Positions 7,704-16,660 of a stretch of 64,000 bases of DNA are shown here, piece after piece. The notes beneath the pieces are model-generated. The model did no database searches. It was not told the DNA's origin and saw nothing but the letters and a program-made list of their open reading frames with translations. A program made the translations under genes and the position numbers. Origin of the DNA: Chondromyces crocatus (GTDB taxonomy: Bacteria; Myxococcota_A; Polyangia; Polyangiales; Polyangiaceae); contig NZ_CP012159.1 in the NCBI RefSeq assembly GCF_001189295.1, forward strand, positions 4,728,525 through 4,792,524, written 5' to 3'. Position 1 is the stretch's first letter; each line of letters starts with the position of its first letter.

Positions 7704-9797
7704 TTGGTGGTGAGACGATGTGTGAGCGGGGGACAGGGGTCGCTGACGCGTGCAAAAGCGCTCGGAGGCGTGCTGTTCTCGCTGTTCGCAGCCACCACGG
7801 AGGCTGCGGCGCAAGCACCTCCCCCGCCTGAAGCGCCCTCGACCCCGCCTGCGGAAGCGCCTCCGCGCGAGGCGGCTCCGAGCGCGTCCGGCGAAGCGCC
7901 GAGCGAGATCGTCGTCACGGGCACCCGCACGCCCGAGTCCGTCCAGCGCGCGACGGTCCGCACCGACGTCGTCACCCGGAAGGAGGCCGAGCGACGCGGC
8001 GCGACCAACGTCGCCGAGGCGCTCGAAGGGCAGCTCGGCGTCCAGGTGAACCCTGGCGCGTACGGCGCCCTGGGGAACCCGAGTGCGATCCAGATCCAGG
8101 GCTTCGACCGTGATCGGGTGCTGGTGCTCGAAGACGGTGAGCGCGTCATCGGTGACGTCGGCGGCGCCATCGATCTCTCCTCCCTGCCGCTGACGGACGT
8201 GGCTCGGGTGGAGGTCGTCGCGGGCCCGATGAGCGCGCTCTACGGAGCCAGCGCCATCGGCGGGGTCGTCAACGTGATCTCTGCGCCGCCTGCGCTGCTC
8301 GGTCTGAGTGGGCGAGTGCGCCTCGAAGGGCGCCTCCGACCTGGCTTTCTCCTCCAGGGCAGCAGCGCCTACCGCGGCGACGATACCTGGGCAGGCGCCG
8401 ACGTGACCGTCGAGGACCGTGCTGGCGTCCCCTTCGAAGGAAACGAGCCTGCGCTCCTCGCGCCTGCTCGAAAACAGCGCGCAATCGGCCTGCGCGCAGG
8501 GACCGCCATCGGATCGCGGATCAACCTGCGCGCCCGCGCCCGCTGGCTGAACGACGTCTCCGAGGGGACCGAGGTGCAGCGCATCCCGGGTCTCGGGGAC
8601 TACGTGCTGGATCTCCCCTCCGTCTCCAACCGCGTCGCGCTCCACCTCGCCGAGGACATCGATCTGCGCGGCGGCTCCAACCTGCGGCTCACTGTCGGGC
8701 GACAGTGGATCTTCCAGGAGAACCGGAAGGATCGCCGCGACTCGCCGCTCGACGAGGTGCGCGACCGCGAAGGGACCATGCAGAGCATGGAGGCCATCGC
8801 CACGATCGTGGATGGCAAGACGAGGACCTGGGTGATCGGCGCCCGCGCCGAGATGGAGGAGCTGACCCAGCGGATCACGAAGACCGAGACCGACGGCACC
8901 TCGCTCTCCACCCACGAGACCGAGGAGGTCCCGCTCACCCGCCTCGGCGTGGCCGCGCTCTACAGCCAGTTCTCGTGGAAGCCCTTCGACGAGCTGACGA
9001 TCATGCCCGGCATCCGCGGCGAGATGCACCTGCGTTACGGCGGCGTGATCGCGCCCCGCCTGTCGATCGCGTACCGGCCCACCTCGCGCCTCTCGCTCCG
9101 CCTCGCTGGCGGACGCGGCTTCCGCGCGCCGAGCGCCAAGGAGCTGGGCTTCCTGTTCGATCACTCCTTCTACGGCTACCGCGTGATCGGCAACCCCGAT
9201 CTCTCGCCCGAGGCTTCGTGGGGCGTGACGGGAGACGTCTCGCTCAAGATCACCGACGAGGTGAGCTTCCGAGCTGGCGGCTTCGTGACCTGGATCGACG
9301 ACCTGATCGACTTCGCCCTCGATCCCTCGTCGTCGTTCGGGGGCATCGACACCTACTCGTACAGCAACGTGGCGAAGGCCAGGACCTCCGGTGTCGACGC
9401 GCGCGTCACGCTCCGCCCCTTCGACTGGCTGAGCGCCGAGCTGGGTTACGCCTACCTCTGGACGCGCGACGACACCAACGAGCGCCCGCTCTCCGGCCGT
9501 CCACCCCATACCGTGATGGCCGCCTTGCGCGCCGACCTCCCGGCCGACTTCGAGCTCGTCGCCCGGTTCCGCGCGGTGACCAGCACGTTCGTCGACGAGG
9601 ATCTGCGCTCTCCCGGCTTCAACTCGCTCGATCTGCGGCTCGCCCGCGGGCTGTGGTCGGGCGCCCAGGCCTACATCGGGATGCGGAATGCACTTGCCGC
9701 CCGGCGCGAGCCAGGGCGCATGGGGGATCAGCGACCGTTCGACGGTCGCGCCGTTTATCTCGGCTTGATCGCCGAGCTGCCATCGGAGGAGCCATGA
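7704..9797 (+). CDS. hmuR: TonB-dependent heme receptor, HmuR/BtuB-like
   Basis: Outer-membrane receptor of about 697 residues. The signal region (ALGGVLFSLFAATTEAAAQA) is followed by a Pro/Ala-rich stretch, a TonB-box-like SEIVVTGTRTPESVQ, a plug with GPMSALYGASAIGGVVNVIS, and the barrel. Near residues 473-496 it has FRAP, a His in FLFDHSF and NPDL. FRAP...H...NPDL is the signature of bacterial heme receptors. The start is uncertain between TTG 7704 and GTGs at 7707, 7710 or 7722; a GGAG near 7692 fits the first ones. Its stop overlaps the HmuY-like start (ATGA). It opens the six-gene heme operon and faces the shared operator. Confidence 0.88.
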   Translation: MVVRRCVSGGQGSLTRAKALGGVLFSLFAATTEAAAQAPPPPEAPSTPPAEAPPREAAPSASGEAPSEIVVTGTRTPESVQRATVRTDVVTRKEAERRGATNVAEALEGQLGVQVNPGAYGALGNPSAIQIQGFDRDRVLVLEDGERVIGDVGGAIDLSSLPLTDVARVEVVAGPMSALYGASAIGGVVNVISAPPALLGLSGRVRLEGRLRPGFLLQGSSAYRGDDTWAGADVTVEDRAGVPFEGNEPALLAPARKQRAIGLRAGTAIGSRINLRARARWLNDVSEGTEVQRIPGLGDYVLDLPSVSNRVALHLAEDIDLRGGSNLRLTVGRQWIFQENRKDRRDSPLDEVRDREGTMQSMEAIATIVDGKTRTWVIGARAEMEELTQRITKTETDGTSLSTHETEEVPLTRLGVAALYSQFSWKPFDELTIMPGIRGEMHLRYGGVIAPRLSIAYRPTSRLSLRLAGGRGFRAPSAKELGFLFDHSFYGYRVIGNPDLSPEASWGVTGDVSLKITDEVSFRAGGFVTWIDDLIDFALDPSSSFGGIDTYSYSNVAKARTSGVDARVTLRPFDWLSAELGYAYLWTRDDTNERPLSGRPPHTVMAALRADLPADFELVARFRAVTSTFVDEDLRSPGFNSLDLRLARGLWSGAQAYIGMRNALAARREPGRMGDQRPFDGRAVYLGLIAELPSEEP

Positions 9798-10909
9798 AGA
9801 ACAACAAGCAGCGGTGGATGCTCGTCGCGGCGCTGGGTCTCGCCTGTCCGGCGTGCACCGAGTCGGTCGGCGACGGGGGCGGCGGGAGCGGCGGGACGCC
9901 GACGACCCCGACGGGTGAAGGCAAGGAGCTGGTGGTGGAGGTGCCCGCCACGGGGCACGCCTACGTGCGCCTGGAGGGACCCGAGGTGGTGGAGGGAGGT
10001 GCAGGTCAGTCCGACTGGGACCTCTCCTTCTCGGGCTACGACGTCTACACGAACAGCGGCCCCTCGGGCTCCGCGAACGCCGGCGCCTTCGGACCCCTCG
10101 GGCCCGAGGTCTTCGACAGCGGCGAGATCCCCTCGGACATCCCCTTCATGATCGCCGACAAGCTCGGGGGAGCTTTCCTCGGCTGGTACCTTTACGACGG
10201 CAACACCCACCGCCTGTGGAGTCGCTACCACGTCCACGCCATCAAGGACGGGGGTCGCCTGTGGAAGGTGCAGCTCCTCGGGTACTACGGTGAGGCCCAG
10301 GGGGCGCCCGTGAGCGCGCTCGTCCAGCTTCGTTACGCCGAGGTCACGGCGTCGGGCGTCGAGCCCACGATGACCGTCGCCGATCTCAACGCCTATGCCG
10401 GTGGCGCCGGAGGCCCCATCGACGCACCGAGCGAGTGCCTCGATCTCGCCACCGGGACGCGCCTGGAGAAGACTCCCGCCCAGGCGAGCAGCAGCTCCGA
10501 CTGGCACCTCTGCTTCCGCCGCGAGACGGTGCTCGTGAACGGCGAGCTGAGTGGCCCGCGTGGCACTGGGGCCATCGACCTCAACGCCGCCGAGACCGAC
10601 GCGGAGAAGCTCGAGCAGATCCAGGCCCGCACGCCCGCCACCGAGCAGGCCCGCTTCGACGCCGTCGATCACGCCGCCCTGACCGCGCCCGCGCTCGACT
10701 ACCGCGGTGACCGCATCATCAGCGCGTTCTCGCAGTACTGGCTCGATCGCGATGGTGAGCTGCCGACGCCCGAAGACGGCTCGTGGGTGGTGCGCGCCGC
10801 GGCCAGCGAGACCCGGTACATCGTGCGCTTCGACCGCTTCGAGGGCGCCACGGCAGACTCCCCCGGCCGCGTCGTCCTGCGCGTCCGCCGCGAAGGGGCC
10901 GAGCCGTGA
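9794..10909 (+). CDS. hmuY: HmuY-family heme-binding lipoprotein with two HmuY-like repeats
   Basis: Lipoprotein of 371 residues with signal MKNNKQRWMLVAALGLACPAC and a Gly/Thr-rich spacer. A first HmuY-like unit has SDWDLSFSGYDVYTNSG (about residues 74-90). A second, weaker unit has SSDWHLCFRRETVLVNG (about residues 234-250), so the protein looks like a tandem duplication within a family usually about 200 residues long. HmuY proteins take heme from host or environmental proteins and pass it to the TonB receptor. ATGA overlaps link it to hmuR upstream and a GTGA overlap to the hemS-like gene downstream. Heme ligands (His or Met) cannot be assigned by eye. Confidence 0.8.
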   Translation: MKNNKQRWMLVAALGLACPACTESVGDGGGGSGGTPTTPTGEGKELVVEVPATGHAYVRLEGPEVVEGGAGQSDWDLSFSGYDVYTNSGPSGSANAGAFGPLGPEVFDSGEIPSDIPFMIADKLGGAFLGWYLYDGNTHRLWSRYHVHAIKDGGRLWKVQLLGYYGEAQGAPVSALVQLRYAEVTASGVEPTMTVADLNAYAGGAGGPIDAPSECLDLATGTRLEKTPAQASSSSDWHLCFRRETVLVNGELSGPRGTGAIDLNAAETDAEKLEQIQARTPATEQARFDAVDHAALTAPALDYRGDRIISAFSQYWLDRDGELPTPEDGSWVVRAAASETRYIVRFDRFEGATADSPGRVVLRVRREGAEP

Positions 10910-11964
10910 CCGCCGCCGCGTCCGAGCCGATCCCGAGCCTCCAGCAGCGATGGGCCGACTACCGCCGCGAGCACCCCCGCGCATGGCCGCGTGATGCCGC
11001 TGCAGCGCTCGGCGTCAGCGAAGCGGAGCTTCTGGCCACCCGCTGCGGCGACGGCGTCACGCGCCTCGAAGGCGACATGACCGTGCTGCTCCTCCGTCTC
11101 CCGTCTCTCGGTGACGTGAAGACCATCACCCGCAACGAGACGGCAGTCATCGAGCGCCGCGGCCGTTTCGAGCGCGTCGAGATCTCGGGCCGCATGGGCC
11201 AGGTCGTCGGCGAAGAGATCGACCTTCGCCTCTTCCTCGACCACTGGGCCGCCTGCTTCGCCGTCCGCGACGAGAGCCCCCGTGGCGTCCGCCGCAGCCT
11301 CCAGTTCTTCGATCGACAGGGAGACTCGATTCACAAGGTCTACCTCGAAGAAGACGACCGCCTTCCTGCGTACGAGGCGCTGATCAAGGCGTACCAGAGC
11401 GCCGATCAAGAGCCCGTGTTCCGGCCCCAAGGCGCCACCCCGAGCGCCACGCCGAAGCCCGACGATGCCATCGACGTCGTCGCCTTCCGTGACGCCTGGG
11501 ATGGCCTCACCGACGTCCACGGATTCCACGGGCTGCTCCGCAGCTTCGGTGTCACCCGCACCCAGGCCCTCCGCCTGGCGGGCGCCGAGCGTGCCCGCCG
11601 CGTCCCGCCCTCGTACCTCACCCATGTCCTCGGGAGCGCCGCCGAGCGCGCCCTCCCGATCATGATCTTCGTCGGCAGCCGTGGCGCCATCCAGATCCAC
11701 ACGGGCCCCGTCCATCGTGTCGAGCCCCTCGGCGCCTGGCTCAACGTGCTCGATCCTCGCTTCAACTTGCACGTGCGCACCGAGCGCATCGCCGAGGCGT
11801 GGATCGTCCGCAAGCCCACCGAGGATGGCCCCGTCACCTCCCTGGAGCTGTTCGACGCGGCCGGCGAGACCGTCGCGTTCCTCTTCGGCAAGCGCAAACC
11901 AGGGCAGACCGAGTCGGCGCTGTGGCGCGATCTGCTGAGCGAGCTCCCCGAGGCCAGCCCGTGA
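10906..11964 (+). CDS. hmuS: HemS/ChuS-like cytoplasmic heme-handling protein
   Basis: Cytoplasmic protein of 352 residues, the usual HemS length, starting at a GTG that overlaps the hmuY stop. It shows the two homologous halves of the family: residues 10-165 (GVSEAELLATRCGDGVTRLE, MTVLLLRLPSLGDVKTITRN, IDLRLFLDHWAACFAV) and residues 185-345 (FGVTRTQALRLAGAERARRV, HVLGSAAERALPIMIFVGSR, LNVLDPRFNLHVRTERIAEA). HemS/HmuS proteins bind imported heme and either degrade it or pass it on. FHGLLRSFG just before the second half holds a His where HemS-type proteins carry a heme ligand. The position between receptor and ABC genes is canonical. No signal peptide is seen. Confidence 0.9.
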   Translation: MTAAASEPIPSLQQRWADYRREHPRAWPRDAAAALGVSEAELLATRCGDGVTRLEGDMTVLLLRLPSLGDVKTITRNETAVIERRGRFERVEISGRMGQVVGEEIDLRLFLDHWAACFAVRDESPRGVRRSLQFFDRQGDSIHKVYLEEDDRLPAYEALIKAYQSADQEPVFRPQGATPSATPKPDDAIDVVAFRDAWDGLTDVHGFHGLLRSFGVTRTQALRLAGAERARRVPPSYLTHVLGSAAERALPIMIFVGSRGAIQIHTGPVHRVEPLGAWLNVLDPRFNLHVRTERIAEAWIVRKPTEDGPVTSLELFDAAGETVAFLFGKRKPGQTESALWRDLLSELPEASP

Positions 11965-12920
11965 ACGCGCTCCACCGGCCTGCGCTCGCCAGCCTCCTCG
12001 TGCTGCTCGCCAGCCTTCTCTGCGCGTGCCGCGAGCGCACACCCGCAGGCGGTGAGCCGGGCAGCGCGCGCAGCGAGTCGAGCGCGGCGCCCAGCGACCC
12101 GGGCCCGGCGAGCGCGTATCGAGGTACGCCCGGCGCCACCACCGCGCCGGCCCGCATCGTCTCCGTCGGCGGCCCCGTCACCGAGATCGTCTACGCCCTC
12201 GGCGCAGGCCCGGACGTCGTCGCCGTCGACACCTCCAGCCTCTACCCCGACGAGGCCAACAAGCTCCCCAAGGTCGGCTACCAGCGCACCATCGCCACCG
12301 AGGGCGTCCTCGCCCAGCGTCCCACCCTCGTCCTCCTGTCCTCCGAGGCCGGGCCGCCCGCCGCGATCACCCAGATCCAGGCTGCCGGCATCCCCACCCA
12401 CGTCATCCCTGCGGAGGCCCAGCTCGACGGCATCGCCGACCGCATCGACGCCGTCGCCAAGGCCCTTGGCAAGCAGGCCGAAGGCGACACCCTGAAGCGC
12501 ACCGTCACCGCCGAACTCGACGCGGTGAAGCGCGAGCTCGGCGCCCTCCCGACGCACCCCCGCGTCCTGATGATCTACACCCGCGGCGCAGGCACCCAGC
12601 TCGTCGCCGGCGTCGACACGCCGCCCGACACCTTGATCCGCCTCGCGGGGGGCGAGAACGCCGCCGCCACGCTGTCCGGCTACAAACCCATGACCGCCGA
12701 GGCCGTCGTCGCTGCGGCCCCCGAGGTCATCCTCGTCCCCAGCCGTGGCCTCGACGCCCTCGGTGGGATCGACGGCATCCTTGCTCTCCCTGGCGTCGCC
12801 CAGACCCCCGCAGGCAAGGCCCGACGCGTCGTCCCCCTCGACGACCTCCTCCTGCTCGGCCTCGGCCCCCGCACCCCCGCTGCCGCCCGCGATCTCGCCC
12901 GACAGCTCCGCGCGCCATGA
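11961..12920 (+). CDS. hmuT: Heme ABC transporter substrate-binding lipoprotein
   Basis: Periplasmic-binding-protein-like lipoprotein of 319 residues. A GTG start overlaps the hmuS stop; the signal is ALASLLVLLASLLCAC followed by an Ala/Ser-rich spacer. The binding-protein core begins at ARIVSVGGPVTEIVYALGAG and includes VAVDTSSLYPDEANKLPKVG, HPRVLMIYTRGAGTQLVAGV and LIRLAGGENAAATLSGYKPM, typical of the HmuT/BtuF cluster. In the family a Tyr in the YTRG-type loop and other conserved residues ligate heme. It delivers heme to the HmuUV importer encoded next, with which it shares an ATGA overlap. Confidence 0.92.
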   Translation: MNALHRPALASLLVLLASLLCACRERTPAGGEPGSARSESSAAPSDPGPASAYRGTPGATTAPARIVSVGGPVTEIVYALGAGPDVVAVDTSSLYPDEANKLPKVGYQRTIATEGVLAQRPTLVLLSSEAGPPAAITQIQAAGIPTHVIPAEAQLDGIADRIDAVAKALGKQAEGDTLKRTVTAELDAVKRELGALPTHPRVLMIYTRGAGTQLVAGVDTPPDTLIRLAGGENAAATLSGYKPMTAEAVVAAAPEVILVPSRGLDALGGIDGILALPGVAQTPAGKARRVVPLDDLLLLGLGPRTPAAARDLARQLRAP

Positions 12921-14002
12921 GTTCCACCGCGCTCTCCGGGCTGACCCACGCCGCGCGCCGACCCGCTGGCCGGCGCGCCACGCTGCTCGCCCTCGGCGCG
13001 CTCCTCGTCGTCGTCATGCTCCTGGCCGCCTCGATCGGTGCCGTCCGCCTCACCCTCGGCCAGGTCCTCGCCATCGTCCTCGAACCCCTGGGCATCACCC
13101 TCCCGTTCCACGTCACCGAGCAGGACATCGCCGTCGTTCGCGCCATCCGCGCCCCGCGCGTCCTGCTCGGCGCCCTCGTCGGCGCGGCCCTCGGCGCCAG
13201 CGGCGCCGCCATGCAAGGCCTCCTGCGCAACCCCCTCGCCGATCCGGGCCTCATCGGCGTCTCCAGTGGCGCCTCCCTCGGCGCGGCCCTCGCCATCGTC
13301 TCCGTCGGCGCCGCCGGCATCGGCACGGCCGGCATCGGCGCCGCCTTCATCCCAGCTGCCGCTTTCGTCGGCGGACTCGCCGCTGCCGCCCTCGCGCTCC
13401 ACCTCGGCCGCGTCGACGGCCACCCCGTCGACGGCGCCCTCCTCCTCTCCGGCATCGCCATCAACGCCCTCGCCGCCGCGGGCGTCGGCCTCGTCATCCA
13501 CGTCGCCAGCGACGCCCAGCTCCGCAACATCACCTTCTGGACCCTCGGCAGCCTCGGCGGCGCCTCCTGGACCAGCCTCCAGTGGGCCGCCCCGCCGCTC
13601 CTCGTCAGCGTCTTCTTGCTCCAGCGCCTCGCGCGCCCCTTGAACCTCCTGCTCCTCGGCCCGACCGAGGCCCGCCACCTCGGCCTCCGCGTCGACCGCG
13701 TCCAGCGGATCGCCGTGGTCACCGCCGCCTTCGGCGTCGGCGCTGCCGTCTCTGCTTCGGGCCTCATCAGCTTCATCGGCCTCGTCGCCCCGCACCTCGT
13801 GCGCCTCGTCCTCGGCCCCGAGCACCGCGCCGTCCTCCCGGGCGCCGCCCTCGTCGGCGCCCTCGTCCTCGTCCTCGCCGACCTCCTCGCCCGCACCCTC
13901 ATCGCGCCAGGCGAGATCCCCCTCGGCGTCCTCACCGCCTTCCTCGGCGCGCCCTTCCTTCTGGCCCTCCTGCGCAGCCGCGCTGCCGGGAGGCTCACGT
14001 GA
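12917..14002 (+). CDS. hmuU: Heme ABC transporter permease, FecCD family
   Basis: Polytopic inner-membrane permease of 361 residues. Family landmarks are RAPRVLLGALVGAALGASGA and AMQGLLRNPLADPGLIGVSS near residues 75-115, GSLGGASWTSLQWAAPPLL near 210, and SFIGLVAPHLVRLVLGPEH near 285, which contains the coupling helix that contacts the ATPase. Two copies form the channel for heme import with HmuV dimers. Codon use is extreme even for this genome, with almost every third base C or G. It overlaps hmuT (ATGA) and hmuV (GTGA) by 4 bp. Confidence 0.95.
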   Translation: MSSTALSGLTHAARRPAGRRATLLALGALLVVVMLLAASIGAVRLTLGQVLAIVLEPLGITLPFHVTEQDIAVVRAIRAPRVLLGALVGAALGASGAAMQGLLRNPLADPGLIGVSSGASLGAALAIVSVGAAGIGTAGIGAAFIPAAAFVGGLAAAALALHLGRVDGHPVDGALLLSGIAINALAAAGVGLVIHVASDAQLRNITFWTLGSLGGASWTSLQWAAPPLLVSVFLLQRLARPLNLLLLGPTEARHLGLRVDRVQRIAVVTAAFGVGAAVSASGLISFIGLVAPHLVRLVLGPEHRAVLPGAALVGALVLVLADLLARTLIAPGEIPLGVLTAFLGAPFLLALLRSRAAGRLT

Positions 14003-14793
14003 TCGAGGCCCGCGGCGTCGGCGTCCGCATCGGCGGCAACGACCTCCTCACCGACGTCTCCCTCCGCGTCGCTGCTGGCGAGTGCGTCGCGCTGGTCGGC
14101 CCCAACGGCGCGGGCAAATCCACCTTCCTCCGTGTCCTCTCCGGCGACCTCGCCCCCACCACGGGCGACGTCCTCCTCGGAGAGCGCCCCCTCGGACGCT
14201 ACGCCCCCGAGCAGCTCGCCCGCGTGCGCGCCGTCCTCCCGCAGGAAGCTGGCCTCCGCTTCGCCTTCACCGCCCTCGAGGTCGCCCTCATGGGCCGCGC
14301 CCCGCACACCCAGGGCGCCGATCGCCCCGACGATCTCCGCATCGCCCGCGACGCCCTCCGCCGCGTCGGCCTCGCTGGCCAGGCCGATCGCCTCTACACG
14401 ACGCTCTCTGGCGGCGAGCGTCAGCGCGTCCAGCTCGCGCGCGTCCTCGCCCAGCTCCCACCTGCGGACAGTGAAGGCCCTCGTGCCCTCCTCCTCGACG
14501 AGCCGATCGCCAGCCAGGACCTCGCCCACCAGCACCGCGTCCTTCGCATCGCGCGTGACGAGGCCAGGGCGGGCGTCGCCGTGATCGTCGTCCTCCACGA
14601 TCTCGGCCTCGCCGCTCAGTATGCCGATCGCATCGGCGTCCTCGCCCGCGGTCGCCTCGTCGCCGCTGGGCCGCCCTCCGAGGTGCTCTCCACAGCGCTC
14701 CTCCGCGACGTCTTCTCCGTCGCCGCGCGGATCGCCTTCGACCCTGCGTGCCCCGGGCGCCCTCTCGTCTTCGTCGAGACCGACGATCTCTGA
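13999..14793 (+). CDS. hmuV: Heme ABC transporter ATP-binding protein
   Basis: ATPase of 264 residues with all ABC motifs: Walker A GPNGAGKST (about residue 35), Q-loop LPQEAG, signature LSGGERQRV, Walker B ALLLDEPIASQD and the switch His in VVLHDLG. HmuV-type proteins power heme import through HmuU. GTG start overlaps the hmuU stop. It is the last clear gene of the operon; the lipoprotein 56 bp downstream may be read through. An insert PPADSEGP just before Walker B is common in HmuV. Confidence 0.95.
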   Translation: MIEARGVGVRIGGNDLLTDVSLRVAAGECVALVGPNGAGKSTFLRVLSGDLAPTTGDVLLGERPLGRYAPEQLARVRAVLPQEAGLRFAFTALEVALMGRAPHTQGADRPDDLRIARDALRRVGLAGQADRLYTTLSGGERQRVQLARVLAQLPPADSEGPRALLLDEPIASQDLAHQHRVLRIARDEARAGVAVIVVLHDLGLAAQYADRIGVLARGRLVAAGPPSEVLSTALLRDVFSVAARIAFDPACPGRPLVFVETDDL

Positions 14794-14849
14794 AAGAGCA
14801 TGAAATGCAGGCCCCCGCGGGGCCATGCACTGTCACACAAGGAACGATC

Positions 14850-16211
14850 ATGAGTGAACTTCGCATCGGGGCGGGAGCGCTTCTCCTCGGTTTGATCACG
14901 GCCACGGCTGCCTGCGGTGGCGACGACCCCCCTGGGAACGACGCGACGACCAGCACGACCACGACGACGTCTGGCGCGGGGGGCCATGGTGCTGGTGGCG
15001 ACGGCGCGGGGGGCGCCGGTGCTGCAGGCACGGGTGGTGAAGGCGGCGGGGGCGTCGGCGGCAACGGCGTCGGCGGCAACGGCGTCGGCGGCTCGGGAGG
15101 CGACGGTGGCGCGGGCGCAGGTGGTGCTGGTGCAGGCGTCGGTGGTGCAGGCGTCGGTGGTGCAGGCGTCGGTGGTGCAGGCGGCTCGGGCGGCGGCAGC
15201 GCGACCTGTGTCGCCCCGATGGCCGAGTGTGATGGCAACTCCGCCACGGTCTGCGAGACCGACACGACCGCGAGCTCCGAGCACTGCGGCGCCTGCGGCC
15301 ACAGCTGTCTGGGCGGTGCCTGCCTCGCCGGCACCTGCCAGCCCGTGGTGCTCGCCGACACGCAGAACAATCCCTGGACCATCGCCCTCGACGACGAGCA
15401 CGTCTACTGGACCAACGGCGGCCAGGCTGCCTCCGGGAACGGCAGCGTCGCGCGCGTCCGGAAGATGGGCGGCGACGTCCAGATGATCGCGACGGGCCAG
15501 AGCTACCCCTTCATCGGCATCGCCGTCGCCGACGACCACGTCTACTGGACCAACTACACCGACGGCACCGTCCGCAGGGCCCTGATCATCGGCGGCGGTG
15601 AAGAGACCCTCGCCACGGGGCAAGCCAACCCCAAGGGCATCGTCGTCGACGCCACGCACGCCTACTGGGCGAACAACAACGGCACGATCATGCGCCACCC
15701 GCGCGGCGGTTCAGCGCAGCCGCCCGAGCTTCTCTCCTCGGTGAGCGGGACCAAGCCGTACGGCGTCGCACTCGGCAATGGCGGCATCTACTGGACCGTC
15801 GCCTCGGCGAACGTGGGCTCGATCCAGTTCCTCCCGCTCGCTGGCGGTCCACCTGCTCCCATCGCCGAGCAGCAAGACCTCCCCCTCTACCTCGCGACGG
15901 ACACCGAGCACGTATACTGGGTCAACACCGCGGCCGGTCCCTCGATCGCGCGGGCACCGCTCGCCGGCGGCGCCGTCGATGTCCTCGGCAGCTCCCCCTC
16001 TGCCGGGGCCTACGGCATGACCGTGGCGGGTGACGACGTCTACTTCACCAACCACCAGCAAGGGACCATCACCCGCGCCCCGTCCTCGCCCCCCGAGCAG
16101 GCCCAGGTCCTCGTCACGGGCCAGGGCAGGCCGCGCATGATCGCCGCCGACGACCTCGCCATCTACTGGGTCAACCAGATGGACGGCACCGTCATGCGAC
16201 TCGCGCGGTGA
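14850..16211 (+). CDS. Lipoprotein with Gly-rich spacer, Cys-rich module and YWTN beta-propeller
   Basis: Surface or periplasmic lipoprotein of 453 residues. Start ATG 14850 gives MSELRIGAGALLLGLITATAAC. A low-complexity Gly/Ala/Val stretch, residues about 45-115, contains repeated GVGGAG units, i.e. DNA repeats of 12-15 bp. Next is a short Cys module (CVAPMAECDGNSATVCET...CGACGHSC). The rest is a propeller of about seven blades marked by EHVYWTNGG, DHVYWTNYTDG, THAYWANNNG, GIYWTVAS, EHVYWVNTA, DDVYFTNHQ and LAIYWVNQM. Such YWTD-like propellers are very common in Sorangium-type genomes; ligands are unknown. It lies 56 bp after hmuV. The last 23 bp of the gene form the first unit of the tandem array at 16191-16374. 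Confidence 0.8.
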   Translation: MSELRIGAGALLLGLITATAACGGDDPPGNDATTSTTTTTSGAGGHGAGGDGAGGAGAAGTGGEGGGGVGGNGVGGNGVGGSGGDGGAGAGGAGAGVGGAGVGGAGVGGAGGSGGGSATCVAPMAECDGNSATVCETDTTASSEHCGACGHSCLGGACLAGTCQPVVLADTQNNPWTIALDDEHVYWTNGGQAASGNGSVARVRKMGGDVQMIATGQSYPFIGIAVADDHVYWTNYTDGTVRRALIIGGGEETLATGQANPKGIVVDATHAYWANNNGTIMRHPRGGSAQPPELLSSVSGTKPYGVALGNGGIYWTVASANVGSIQFLPLAGGPPAPIAEQQDLPLYLATDTEHVYWVNTAAGPSIARAPLAGGAVDVLGSSPSAGAYGMTVAGDDVYFTNHQQGTITRAPSSPPEQAQVLVTGQGRPRMIAADDLAIYWVNQMDGTVMRLAR

Positions 16212-16374
16212 GGGTCCTGCGGTCCGCGCGGTGAGGGTCCTGCGGTCCGCGCGGTGAGGGTCATGCGGCTCACGCGGTGAGGGTCATGCGGCTCACGCGG
16301 TGAGGGTCATGCGGCTCACGCGGTGAGGGTCATGCGGCTCACGCGGTGAGGGTCATGCGGCTCACGCGGTGAGG
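16191..16374 (+). repeat. Eight-copy 23-bp minisatellite seeded by the 3' end of the preceding gene
   Basis: Eight head-to-tail units of exactly 23 bp (184 bp total). Unit 1 (16191-16213) is the coding end VMRLAR-stop plus GG. Units 2 and 3 read GTCCTGCGGTCC..., and units 4-8 read GTCATGCGGCTCAC... identically. Every unit repeats CGCGGTGAGG, so the stop codon is copied in each. Decayed fragments continue to about 16470. No gene is seen in it. Confidence 0.95.
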
Positions 16375-16541
16375 TGCAGGCTGCTTGCGTAGCGAGGGGG
16401 TAGGCGGCTCATGCACGGAGGCGCATGTCACTCGCGCGATGAGGGTCATGCCGCTCGCATCCTGATGCACTGAGGGCGGATTGGGGAGGCATCGCTGCTT
16501 CCAGATCCGTCCTCATGGTGTCCCGGAGGCCGATTTGTAAC

Positions 16542-16660
16542 GTGCACAGGCCCCGTGAGTGGCCGACGCGACCAGGTCACGCCCGTGCACAGGGCCCGTG
16601 AGTGGCCGACGCGACCAGGTCACGCCCGTGCACAGGCCCCGTGAGTGGCCGACGCGACCA
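16542..16660 (+). repeat. 2.8 copies of a 43-bp direct repeat
   Basis: Units start at 16542, 16585 and 16628, each beginning GTGCACAGG and continuing CCGTGAGTGGCC, GACGCGACCA; the first two end GGTCACGCCC. The copies differ at one base (CCCC or GGCC after CACAG). They lie in the 865-bp non-coding stretch between the propeller lipoprotein and the rpsR paralogue (16212-17076). Beyond the two arrays I see no gene there; short open frames lack codon bias and starts. Confidence 0.9.

Noticed and set aside
12727-14826. 699-codon minus-strand frame opposite hmuT-hmuU-hmuV
   Set aside because: A shadow of three clearly identified transporter genes with extreme third-base C.
16542-16660. Possible CRISPR array
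   Set aside because: Repeats are contiguous 43-bp units without spacers and there are no cas genes.
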